This document shows positions 21,601-35,156 of a DNA stretch of 64,000 nucleotides, piece by piece. This DNA comes from Capillidium heterosporum (taxonomy: Eukaryota > Entomophthoromycota > Entomophthoromycetes > Entomophthorales > Capillidiaceae), in contig WBMQ01000003.1 in NCBI GenBank assembly GCA_016630905.1, positions 1,302,001 through 1,366,000 on the forward strand, written 5' to 3'. Every line of letters begins with the position of its first letter. Position 1 is the first letter of the stretch. The translations under genes and the position numbers were made by a program. The notes beneath the pieces are model-generated. The model saw only the letters and a program-made list of their open reading frames with translations. It was not told the origin of the DNA and searched no databases.

Positions 21601-23555
21601 CAAACCTTAGTTTTACCAATTCCCCTTATCAACTTGCGCTGTTGCTCAAATCCTTGAATTTGACGAACAAAGAGCGCCAAAATACCACTGTCTAAAATAT
21701 TAGCTTTATCCATACACTAGGCTTACTTGATATAATCTCCTCTTCCGTTCCATCGTCGAGCTTGATTGCTTCAGCAACCGGGAAATAGGACAATTTATAG
21801 GTAAGATCACCTCTCTTCTTTGTGTTCTTCATAATCTTGTCGCAGTGCTCTTGAATCGGCTCGGCTACAAGCGTGGAGAGTTGGAAGGGTACTACGCCAA
21901 GCGATACATCGTTCCTTACACCATTTTGATCCTTTATAGCAAAGTTCATTGTTTCGCTCAAATTGTATAACAGTATATTGAAAGTCTCATCCCAGGTAGG
22001 CTCAGTCCTAGTTAAGTTAGTTTGATAAGCATAGAGGGAGTTACGTGTTGTCTTTGGTTTTAGTACGGGCAAGTTCTCTTCTACCTTCAATATTAACGGA
22101 CACAAACGGATCAATTACGCCTAAGCACAGTTAGCGAAATTTTGATATATGCTTTACCTAAAAGTTCAACGTTCTTCAAATTGCGTGCATTGGAAACCGT
22201 TAGCTTTAAGACACCAATCGCAGATTCTAATGATAGTAAAATTTAACACCATTTAACAATAAATATATACCTATTTCTGATGCACCACCCATCATGGCTT
22301 CGACATCAACAGTATAAATCCTCGGGGCAAGCATCATAGGAGCTAAAATCAAACTCATCTGTCGCTTTAGTAGCGATTTGAACCCAGGGATCTAATAAAC
22401 ACTTAGCAAAAATTAAATAGAAAAGGTACATTAGTTATATCCCAGCCCCATGAACTGTCGATTGGCTTGAGCTCGAAATCCACCTCCGGTAAATCGAGTA
22501 AAGAAACATCGACCGCCTTTATATGTGGGAAAGGGTTCATAAGTCTAAGCTTCACTCGAGCCAACGCTTTCAACCGGAAATTTGCTGCTTTTACGGGAAT
22601 ACTAAAACTAACTGGTCCAGCTTGGACTTTAATTGCTAAGCAAACGGTTGGATCGATCTTTTGTCCTGATTGGCCCTGGGAACTGGATTCGAAGATCCCT
22701 TCGTGGTGAGAGTGGGGGGTGAACGATACTTGCCAATCCATAATAACGAGATCCGATTCATCGCGTCTGTAGTACTTTATCCCTTCTATTAAAGGAGGTT
22801 TATTTCCTAGCGTGAATGTAGTAAAGCGAATTGAGGGGATAAATGTAGGGAGATATCCTTCCAAACTAGCTTCAACACCGCTTACAATTGACTGGGAGAG
22901 TGGAGGTTCGTACTGAAGCCAAAATTGGGACATAAACTGGTTTATCCAGCGTGCGGATTCAATATCGTTTTCAAGCTAAATGCAGTGTAAGTAAATTTTA
23001 ACTATAGCTGTTGATTTACATCAGGGACGGAAATTTGGTCTTGAAGACTCTGTACTTTACGGGTGTAGGTTGCCTTGAGTGAAGATTTATAGAACAGGGC
23101 TATATCAATTTTAGTAAAGTATTAAAACCAAGTAAAGCATTTAAACGAAACGATTTGTATACAAATACGGTAATAAGCGAGGTATATATATAATTACCTA
23201 TGAAATAAGCTACGAACAATGTAAATACTAAACCAAGTCTAAACCAAACGAGGATGTAGGATACCGATACGGTTAAAGAAATAATGGCAATGTTGAACCA
23301 AGTTTCACCAACGTAAATCGCAATGTACCCATAAATTGTGTCGACTATTCCATTTTTAGCTTCACTCTCTTGGGGGGAATCCAAATTATTATTATCAACT
23401 GGGTTTGAAGCGTTTGCTGACTTGGATATGCCATTACCAACTGCTTTAGAATTGCTGGGTTCATTGAATGTACCGTAACTCTGTCCGGGCTCGAGTGGTT
23501 TATTACTGTTGGTAGCTGACTCTGTTGCTTCTAAAGGCTTATTGTCTCCTTCCAT
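18624..23555 (-). CDS. tricalbin-type ER-plasma membrane tether: membrane hairpin, SMP, six C2 units
   Basis: Twelve exons: 23198-23555, 23020-23099, 22430-22975, 22271-22391, 22158-22226, 22045-22120, 21727-22007, 21402-21691, 20907-21361, 19437-20866, 19276-19384 and 18624-19235, giving about 1,474 aa. A disordered leader is followed by a hydrophobic hairpin (WFNIAIISLTVSVSYILVWF...), the SMP lipid-transfer domain (about residues 150-345), then C2 or C2-like units. The last two carry the calcium-loop signature SDPY and KTK/LNP-type strands. Family role: tethering cortical ER to the plasma membrane and moving lipids. Within both of the last two C2 domains the frame must step +1 directly after SDPY (at 20061 and 19218). 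Read strictly, the zero frame stops at 20044-20046 and 19213-19215. Splice phases on both sides agree with exactly one extra base in each domain. The alternative is assembly error. Confidence 0.85.
19215..19221 (-). other. putative +1 frame change in tricalbin C2 domain 6 (TAC-T-GTT)
   Basis: On the minus strand TAC T GTT. DRNGYSDPY is in one frame and VKVYNNKKLVFKTKV in the next, as in a normal C2 domain. The zero frame stops at 19213-19215, two codons after the TAC. It is at the same place, with the same bases, as in C2 domain 5. Confidence 0.55.
20058..20064 (-). other. putative +1 frame change in tricalbin C2 domain 5 (TAC-T-GTC)
   Basis: On the minus strand TAC T GTC. Zero frame encodes KDGSSDPY up to TAC, then reaches TAA at 20044-20046. 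The +1 frame continues with VTLAVNG and a Lys/Thr-rich strand, the usual C2 strand order. No GT/AG pair removes the extra base without deleting the conserved strand. Confidence 0.55.
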
Positions 23556-24843
23556 TTTAAACTAAGTGTGCTAAAAATCAATGAGTGTTCAAATTCCACT
23601 GTGGTGATGGTATGTTATAGAGAGGCTAAAGATATTTACCTTGGTTGCGCTTGTTATAAGTCAATTGGAAACGAGGCGTTATTGGAGAATAGAAACGTAA
23701 AGTGGAAATTTGCATTCCATTTGTCGCTTTTCATCACTCTTTATCATTCTGATTGAATAGCGTTTTAGATTTACGTGTCTTTTTATGATCCCTAAAGCGA
23801 GTTATTTTTAGTCTATTCTCCTCCACGTTAGGCCATGTTCTAAATTTCTGAACTAAACCCGTACTAAATTCGTAAACTTTTCATAGTTTCCTTGAAATTG
23901 TTCTTATGAAGGACAATAAAAGCGCTGAAAATAGATTATATTCAGCCTTTATGGTCTACTTTGTTCAAAAAGAAATGGAATGGTCTCTAGAACGGCAGAT
24001 TTATGTGACATCAACATTTCGAGGTTCTTGTAGGTTCCTTTGGCTGCAGGTCACAGCATTTTAGAATGTATTCTAGACTATCCAAGATCACATATTCTCT
24101 ATTTTTGAGGCATATGTTTCTAAGAATCGTCTTTTATGGCTGAGAGGTACAGATACTTCAACTCAAGCCTTCAAGGCCTTCGTTTACTAAAACAGCTTCC
24201 TTATTAGTATCAAATATATGCAACTTGTAAACTAAGTTTGAAATTTAATAGTAAAGCATGCAATTTTCCAAAAAGCATCACATATTCTTACAAGTCTGCA
24301 GCTTTAAAGAAAAGTATTACTTGCACAGGTTTATTATTTGAATTAGCAACCTCTCTTCCACTCAAATATATTTTTGAACATATAAATAGTACACATTTAT
24401 ATGGAAGCTGAGCTACTTTTGAATATTAGCGCAAATGTCAGCAAAGCAATATATATGTTGAAAGCTTGCTTTTACTTTAGTTTTTAGATATAATTAGTAG
24501 TGTGGATATAGTTTGCAATCCTTTAGAATATCTTGACTTAAATAAAGCAATTGAATTTTTACTTCTAGATAAGTTATCTTAATCAAAGCTCAATATATGT
24601 ATATTAATAGAAGCGTTGCCATATATACATTATTTTTAACAATTAGCTCTTCCTTGTGATATGGCTTATCCGGGAACAAGAACATCTTTTTAAATATATA
24701 CAGTAAGTTGGCCAAACTCAAGATTTAATTTCTTGGCTGGAAAATAGGAACTTCCGTAACTCATTAACTCAACAAACCAATCAAATTCAAACTCGAAACC
24801 ACATAAATACCAACCAACTCGATGATCGCACTCTTATTGACAA
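23556..24843. other. divergent spacer between tricalbin and the small C2-protein gene
   Basis: There are 1.3 kb with two outward promoters for two C2-domain genes. A short frame at 23568-23756 looks like chance. No defined site is called. Confidence 0.5.
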
Positions 24844-25335
24844 ATGTCGAAGGAAGAAATAGTTTTACGTGTACAGATCATCCAAGGTAAAGGTTTAGCC
24901 CCCAAGGACAGCAACGGGTTTTCCGATCCCTACGTCGTCGTTAGAATAAACAACAAGAAACTCAATACCAAAACCATCAACAAGACTTTAGATCCTGTTT
25001 GGGATGAAACTTTATCCTTCCCCTTGCGTGAGGAAATGTTCCCTCAATTTATTTCGTTGACTTGCTGGGACGCCGATTTTATAACTAGAGATTTTATGGG
25101 CCAAATTACTATCCACACCAAAGACTTGTTCGACTCTAGAACTGGCTTACCTATCCCATTTAGCGTCAATGGCAACAAGCAGTGGCACCGTTTGCAGAAG
25201 AAGACTCATAAGGATGTGGTTACTGGTGAACTGGAAATTAACATTGGATTTGTAACTAGTAAGAGTAACGAAGAATACTGGCGTAAACTCTACCGCTCCT
25301 TTGGTGGAAGAATCTCGCCTCCACCTGAGCGTTAA
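24844..25335 (+). CDS. single C2-domain protein, 163 aa
   Basis: This is an intact single exon. The C2 domain fills residues about 5-130: strand VLRVQIIQGKGLAPKDSNG, the calcium-loop SDPYVVVRIN, then KTINKTLDPVWDETLSF (the K-T-x-x-P-x-W-N/D-E pattern) and CWDADFITRDFMGQ with the acidic D-x-D loop. The aspartates needed for calcium binding are all present, so calcium-dependent membrane binding is likely (family knowledge). A short aromatic/basic tail ends in Pro-Pro-Pro. Its SDPY is followed directly by GTC with no extra base, unlike the two tricalbin domains. An intron-like segment (GTAAGT...TTTTTAG) lies just after the stop, so the 3' UTR may be spliced. Confidence 0.85.
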   Translation: MSKEEIVLRVQIIQGKGLAPKDSNGFSDPYVVVRINNKKLNTKTINKTLDPVWDETLSFPLREEMFPQFISLTCWDADFITRDFMGQITIHTKDLFDSRTGLPIPFSVNGNKQWHRLQKKTHKDVVTGELEINIGFVTSKSNEEYWRKLYRSFGGRISPPPER

Positions 25336-26290
25336 ATTTGTTGAGATGAAGTAAGTTTTAGAGCTTTGTTGCGATTTTATTAAACTTGACTCTTTTTAGC
25401 TAGTCGTTCTATAGTTATATTTCCAATGAAAATTAGGAACCTATTATTTGTATCAACAATATCTAGTGATATGGTAATTTTTGAACTTAATTAAAGGCTA
25501 GCTTGGTATTTTGAACAGAGTTTCTATTATGCACAGTAAACGCCTAGTTAGCTTAGTTTACCCAAGATAATTGTTGATTTTCATTTTAGTTAGTTTAATA
25601 TAATTCAAGATTCAATTTTGGTATATAGTATTTATTCCATCTCGATTAATAATTTGCAAAGTAATATATTTCATCTGGAGTAAAATCTACTTTATTTTAG
25701 ATAGTAGCACGTATACTATTAACTATAACTTTTAGCAAGTAATTTAAAAATGGTTTTGTTTTGAAAAAAATACTATAACAACAGTCCTTTCTATAAAGGT
25801 TTAGTTTCATTTCATCAGCCAAATGTTACGACTATCGCTTCTTGTATCTACATTAAGGAGAAATTTACTTTTTCAATACTTGGCATAGTTGATTTAAAAT
25901 CAGTTTAAACTCTACTTAATAGCTTTACGTTACTATGTACTGGTTTTTAATAGATATTTTGAAACGGACTGATATATAGCTATTCTTTTACTATATAATA
26001 TATTTCAAGTTTTTATTCAATACCGGTATTAATAGCAAATGTTTACAATATACGGTTTTCATCAGTTAAAGCACAGCCATACTTTTGCAAAGAATAATAT
26101 CCAAACAGCTAATTTAAATTAGTAAAATACATTAATAGCATCAAGTAAAAGTACAATAGCTAAATTAATAACAAAGTTAATTTAAATCCGGAAAATTGGC
26201 AAAGCTTATATATTAAGCCCAAGTAATAAGAAATTGACATCTCATTAATTGCAAACGCGCTTATACCTCTATATATATTTTATCTAGTCA
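25336..26290. other. convergent AT-rich spacer
   Basis: There are about 950 bases between the C2 gene and RIX7/NVL, both of which end here. Nothing is recognised beyond the possible spliced 3' UTR near 25352-25400. Confidence 0.5.
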
Positions 26291-29011
<2,721 letters not shown>

Positions 29012-29200
29012 TCTAACTAAACAAAAATATTTTGATTGTTCTTGAGAATTGACTACTCTGGTAGGAATCAGATTAAGTGATAAATTCCTAATTAAATGCG
29101 GCTAGTTTGATAGTTTTTATTAATTAATTCTACATTTAATTTAGAATTTTAGAATCTATTTCCTGAGTAATTACTACCAGAATCCCTTATAAACAATTGG

Positions 29201-30144
29201 ATGTTCAACTTTAGTGATTTGTTACCTTTTAACTTCAATCTAAGAGCTTACAACATGTCATCAATTCAAAACCTACTGGAAGATAAGGGAGGCTCGATGC
29301 ACAACAGCCTGGAAGAACGAAATTCAATTTATGGAGCGTACAATACAAAAGGTACTGAATTACCCGAGACTACTACCCCAGATATCACCATAAAGAACCA
29401 TAAGGGAGGACCAAATAAGTTTGGAGAGCGTAAATTGTAAAATACCGGCCCACAATGTATTACTAATTTTATTCAAGTCCAAATTGCATTAAAATGAATT
29501 TTAACGAGACACCTGGTTTCCATATAAAACGCTATCAACCTGGTAGATAATTATTTATACATTTCAACTAAAGCATTTTATTTTGTAGGTAGGACTCAGC
29601 CAAGAGCTAAATTCAACCGGGAGCCGAGGCGAGGCTTTAGGGTAGACAAGCGGTTTAAACCTAGGAAGTGGATCCTCAAAGATAGCGAGTTGCCTCTAAA
29701 TTCTGGAACCAAGTTGAAGACTGCCGTCTACCGTCCTGGTAACTACTTGCACTTTTCAGCCTTTAATAATCTATATATTTTAATTCAGAGAGCTATCAAA
29801 ACCTTCCCGATATCAAGTATAGTATTGTCGGCAACAAGTCCAACCAGTACAAAGTTTCCATAATGTCCAGTAAGCCCAACGTCCCCAGGATTACTCCAAC
29901 CGTCCTACCTACCAACCCTTACCCCAAGATGTCCTTCTACCAACCGGTACCTATCATCCCCGTTGTTCAACCTATCGGCGTAGCCAACTCTATACAAAAT
30001 AATGGTAAGGCTAAAACACGAATTTTATGTACCGTTCCCAACTGCAACAAAGATTTCTCCGATCGATCCTCGCTCAACCGTCACAAGAAACGTTTCCATC
30101 CCGAACTGTTCGCCAATAGGATTGTGCAGCTACCTAACCAGTAG
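29201..30144 (+). CDS. C2H2 zinc-finger protein with two possible first exons
   Basis: Exons 29589-29738 and 29789-30144 are secure. They encode a basic Arg/Lys-rich region (REPRRGFRVDKRFKPRKW), a proline-rich linker and one C2H2 finger near the C-terminus (C-x4-C-x12-H-x4-H in CTVPNCNKDF...NRHKKRFH). Two upstream exons fit the same acceptor in phase: 29494-29542 (MNFNETPGFHIKRYQPG, 46-nt intron, 184 aa in all), or 29201-29429 (76 codons, acidic and Asn-rich, 159-nt intron, 244 aa). These could be alternative promoters. If the 29201 frame is not spliced it ends at 29440 as a 79-residue protein. It is divergent from RIX7 by about 190 bp. Probably a DNA- or RNA-binding regulator; no orthologue is recognised. 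Confidence 0.65.
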
Positions 30145-30690
30145 GTTTGCTATCTAGTATGGTGGATTGATCTTATAAACTTATATAGTGTAATAAGTAA
30201 GTCCTGTTGAACTGAGTTTTAATTTTTGTCTCGCCGCCTAAATTTAATCCTTTATTTGTTATTATGCATCACTATTTGTAAATTTTATTTTTATCGGCAA
30301 TTTAGATGTAGCACATATATAGCTTTAAAGGTTTAACTATTTTAATTCTATATAGTTCAGTAGCTTTATAATTATTAGGAGCTGAGATATATATTTCTTG
30401 GGGAGCCTTTTAACTAATGAAACCAGCTTTACAAAGTGTACGTGAATTGAATAAAGTTAGATAAAAGGCTATCATGTAACAATTTTGAACAGGTAGAGTA
30501 ACTAATTTTTGGTAGCATCAAATATACTATCCTATACTGCAAAATAAATCTACATACCTATATGTAAGATTGAATTTATAATAGAAGGTATAATTTTAAT
30601 AAAGTACGTCACAACTTAGAAATCAAATTATAGAATTTCGAGGTGCATTCTTTCAAAGTTGACAGTTTAAGAACCTCTTTAAAGCCTATT
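30145..30690. other. convergent AT-rich spacer
   Basis: There are about 550 bases between the zinc-finger gene and CYP51, both of which end here. Nothing is recognised. Confidence 0.5.
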
Positions 30691-32462
30691 TCAATCCTTG
30701 CGCTTCCGGAACTGGATCTTAGCTGGCAACTCGGGGATGGCAACCAAGTTGGTGAAGTCGGGGCTAGGGAAAGGAGTTCCCTTTGGCAAATTGAATTCCA
30801 GTTTATCTACGAAGACGGCGATGATAGTCTTAAGCTGGATATAGGCAAAACTGTCACCGATACACCTATGTCTACCAGCACCGAACGGTAGGTAGGCAGC
30901 ACGAGCTGACGACGTGGATACTGAGCCGAATCCGTAATCGATGGTAGGTCCTGAAACTTCGCCTTGGGATAGGACATCATCAGTTTTCTCTAGCTTGGCC
31001 CAACGGTAGGGGTCGAATTTGTAGGGCTCGGGGTAGTTGTCGGGGTCGACAGCTGAGACAACAGGAGCGGCAGCGATGTAGTGACCGGGAGGGATAACGT
31101 AGTTGGTGTTGGGGATGGGGACTGGTAAAGCGACTTTGCGCATCAGTTCCAAAAGAGGGGGCTTGATACGTAACGTCTCACGAACGACGTTGTCTAGCAG
31201 GTCTAGCTTCTTCAAGTCTTCCAGATCCAAGTTTTGTTTGGTGGGATCGAGCTGCGCCTTTTGCTCTTTAAGTAGGGCATCGATGAGGGATGGGTTTTCA
31301 GCTAGGTAGAGTAAAGCCCAGGTCGAGGTGGTCGAAGAAGTGTGCTGTCCAGCTAACGTCAAAGCGATCAACATGCAGGCTGTATGTTCGTCGGGGAGTG
31401 GGGTTCCATCTTTGTACTTGCCCTCCATCAAAGCGCCCAACATATCGGTTTCCTAAAATTGATACAATAAGATTTGGAAAAGTTGAACTTTAAAGTACCT
31501 TGATGTTGTTGTCACGACGGTTCTTGATGATGTTCATGAAGAAGTTACGCAGTCTCAAGTGGGCAGCATCACGGCGCCAGAAAGATGGTAGAGGTAGCCA
31601 TTCAAACAAAAAGTGAATAGGAGTGAAGCCGCGATCGAGATCGTGGTAGAGGTCGGCAACTTTTTAAAAGATTTAGTTGTGGGTTAAAATAGAAAACTTA
31701 CAAGATTCGTCGAGTTGGGATCTAACCTCCTTACCGAGTAGACAATGGGAAGCGGTCTTGATGATAAGCTTACTCATCTCTTTGAAGATACATAATTCGC
31801 CTTGTTCGGGAAGGTTACTACAGAATTTGTAAAGTAAGTACTGTGGATTTATATATTTTTTTCTTACGCAATGTGATCCAAAGTCTCTTTTTGAATTAAA
31901 CTAACGTATGACCTCAAATGTTCGTTGGATAATCCATGCTTAATCATACTAAATTAGGATCAAAGTTCAGTATTGAAATTTAAAGTAAAGTGCTGTACCG
32001 TTTTTGCTCCATAAAGGTGGCATTGTTGGTATCGTAAACGACGTTAGGACCAAAGACGGGCTTGGTCAAGGAACGGTAGGCATCCTCTGCCTTTACAGCC
32101 GTATGCTTCGCATTTAAAACCAAGTGGTTGCCATCGTTACCTAAGCAGTGGGTAATCCTTCTACCGAACATCAAAAAGGTAAAGTTATCTCCGTACTAGT
32201 TGTTCATGAGTATAAAGTTGCTACTATATATGCTTACGATTTTACGATTGGCTTCCAAAAACTTGACTGGGTTCATACCGTAGGTGATCATAGAACCAAA
32301 GAATGGGAACCAGTAAGGCACCATAGGGGGTAGAGTTGGATCGGGTTTAGTGTTCATTCTTATCTGGTATTGGATAACTAAGACTACTACTATTGCCAGT
32401 ATGGCAGTTAATACTGGGTAATCCAACCCTACTTTGAAAAGTTGTTGGTTGACTTCCGACAT
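30691..32462 (-). CDS. ERG11: sterol 14-alpha demethylase (CYP51), 513 aa
   Basis: Six exons: 32238-32462, 31999-32195, 31868-31948, 31702-31817, 31499-31659 and 30691-31452. All phases agree. An N-terminal membrane anchor ([18 protein letters not shown]) and a Pro-rich hinge ([14 protein letters not shown]) are followed by the P450 fold. Oxygen-binding I helix is [12 protein letters not shown] (about residue 293), the K-helix ExxR is ETLR (about 351), and the haem loop is [12 protein letters not shown] with Cys at about 457. [10 protein letters not shown] and [17 protein letters not shown] segments are CYP51 signatures. It removes the 14-alpha methyl group of lanosterol/eburicol in ergosterol synthesis on the ER and is the azole target (family knowledge). 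No frame change is needed. Confidence 0.95.
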
Positions 32463-33473
32463 GTTGCTTTCTAAATTTATGAATACTGGTCAGTTGATAT
32501 ACTTCAAACACAATGTGCTGCTTACCTTCTCGGTAGGACTAGTGTAAGCTTAAGATTTTATTAAAAGAGAAGATAAAACGTATCTTTAGTAAGGATGTTG
32601 GTGCTTTTGATTATCTCGCTGATATTTACTCCTTAAAGCTTCCATTTTATACCTCTAAATTTTCTTGGTAATTGATGGATTTTGAGATGGTTCGATAGGA
32701 ACAAGCTCTATAATTGGCTATAGCAACTCCTAAAAAATCATTCTATTTCCGAACAAACGTTTTTTCCATTTTGGGCATCCAGCTCTAAGAAGGTTGATGT
32801 AAAAACTTTGGGGTAAACCGAAGGCATACATGGTCCGAAATCGTTAGATTTGTATCAGCCAATACCTACAGCATAAAGGTAGGTTTGAGGTATAAGGTGG
32901 TGCATGTAGAACACTTGACTACCGGATGGTGAAACTAAAGATATTATCGTAAGATTTCCTTAGTAATTTAGAAGCTTCTATATCGTAAAATTTCAGATCT
33001 GGGTATTACTAAACTTTATTAATTCCGCCTATACTATTTCCTTTTAATGTTGTAAACTTTATCAAGCCTAGCTAAGTGCTATTTCATTCTAAATTAAATG
33101 TACTTTAAGCTCGAAATTAACTTCAATATAGTGTGTTTAATTTGGAATAATTGGATCATTATTTCAAAAGAATCTCGAAAGAATACGAAATGCTAGGCTA
33201 TATCTTTGAATCAGACACTATTAATTCGATGGTTTTGCTATTACTAACTAGTTACTGTTTTATCATAAGCTAAATATACAACTTTGTAGTATACCCGATA
33301 TGAAAGTATTGTCTAAAATGGATACAAATACCATCCTGAAATATAAATCAACACATACAGTTATATTCATCAACAGCTAATAAAACAATCTCTTTAATAA
33401 TAAAATTTATATATATATACAAATTGATCTAAACAAATCGTTTAAACCTCTATATCCAAATCAACCAGCTTTA
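32463..33473. other. spacer upstream of CYP51
   Basis: About 1 kb holds the CYP51 promoter and the 3' flank of the WD-repeat gene. I looked for a sterol-response TCGTATA-type word and did not find a convincing copy. Confidence 0.5.
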
Positions 33474-35156
33474 TCAAGCTCGACTCACCGTATAAACTTT
33501 CATATAATCCCCTACAAGGAAGCTAAACCTATCGATAGGATGTAAATACTGAACTGGATGTTCGACATCAATAGTATTGACCAGTTTCCCATCAAATTTA
33601 GACCAAAATCTTAGTTTATGGTCGTCACCACCTACATTATTAATAATATAGTTAAATTTCCAATTCAAAACTTATATAAATGTACCAGCAACGACTAAAT
33701 CTAAACTAGTATTTACAGCCAAACCCTGGGAGAGTTGATTCTTATGTCCAAGGAACTGCACCAAAGGCTTTTGGATATCCCCTGAATAGCTATTGAATGA
33801 AGTCAAAGGGGAAGCTTTCCTAAGATCGTACATAGCCAACTAATAAATTTCATGTTAGTAGCACATATGAAATTAAAAACTTCCTACATTGGAGTTGAGG
33901 GCAGCTACCACAAATTTGGCATCCGACTCGAAGAAATCCATAAAATATATACTGGAATCCAACTGAGTCAGGGTGCTAGGCTTCAACTTAGGTTGTCGTA
34001 AATCCAAGTAGCTAACTGTACCGTTCCTATATCCTAAGTATATCAAGTTTTCCTAACATTGCATATAAATAACTTTAAAAAATGAAAAGTACTTGAACTC
34101 TATCGAACTGCACTTGGAATATATCACTAGGTTGGCGCACTTGATTTTTTACTTTGAAGTTGGATCTGTCAAGTAAGGTAAAGTTTCGATCGCCACCTTT
34201 TCAAAAAAATCAGGTGAGTATTTATATATTCTTATATTGTCTTACCTAAAACTATTGACCTACTACTAAAGTCGAAATCTCTAAAAAAGGTGTTGAACTT
34301 TCGATTGTTTATATTGGGGAAGTTGGGTGAGCTATAGGCATCTATCGTTTAGGAGGATGAATATTGAAATACCAAAATAAGTATTACCTGAAAAGTTGAT
34401 CTTTATCGAATTTAATGATGGTTTATCAGTGTTGGAACCGGAGCTTAAATAGCTAAAAAGTAAACTAAATTAATGCATTTAAATGTAAGGAATAACTACG
34501 CCAAATGGTTGTCGTCTATCAACTTTAGTTTAACTACCTAAATTTACATTTCAGTTTAGTATTATTTATAATATAAACTTACTTTTGAATTGGTTCTAGT
34601 AACTAAAGTTGGATTTATACCATTGTAGTTAATTTTATCTTCACTATATAGATCTAACTCTAACTTTCGTAAGCTTGAGTTGAAGAATAGTTTAGATTTT
34701 GACAATAAAAGAATATATACTTTATATTTAAGCTATTATCACTGGTAACTAAACAATTAGATCTATACTTTTAAATACCAACATTAAAAAGAATGCATAA
34801 CAAAAATTTACCTGCATGCTATCTACTGAATTTGAAAAGTTTATCAGACCATCCACCTTGGAAATTCTTTTAAACACATTTAATAGACAGATATTGTTGA
34901 AAATATTAGGCTGGTAGAACTTTCGTAAACCTATCAACTCAGTAATGTTTAAATTTAACAATCCATTGTTGTTCTGTAATAGGTAAGCGTTGGGTTCGCT
35001 GTATTCTTTTCGAATTTTTTTACGTTTAGAGTCGGAATTGAGTTGGGGGTTGGTCTTGGATAAGTTGTAGGCGTGTAGCTGTTCAGGAGTTAAACTCTTT
35101 ATACTAAAGTACTTCTTCTTGGCTGGGTCGAAATAGTAGCCTGGTAACTCTTGCAT
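33474..35156 (-). CDS. DCAF4/WDR21-like WD-repeat protein, 424 aa
   Basis: Nine exons: 34812-35156, 34583-34732, 34500-34537, 34388-34452, 34246-34341, 34093-34196, 33888-34052, 33686-33839 and 33474-33631. The acceptor of exon 2 (34732) is chosen because the nearer AG leads to a stop. The N-terminus ELPGYYFDPAKKKYFSI is the characteristic DCAF4/WDR21 motif. WD-like blades follow (LIYLGYRNGTVSYLDLRQ, LAMYDLRKASPLTSF, GGDDHKLRFWSKFDGKLV). The human protein is a substrate receptor for CUL4-DDB1 ubiquitin ligase (family knowledge). I infer the same role here. Start ATG is at 35154-35156; a GTG further upstream is ignored. Divergent from CHO2. Confidence 0.78.

Noticed and set aside
22008-22044. 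Apparent +1 frameshift at ACG-TAA in the first C2 domain of the tricalbin
   Set aside because: A 37-nt intron (GTAACT donor, CTAAC branch, CTAG acceptor) restores the frame and gives a normal TEPTWDETF C2 strand.
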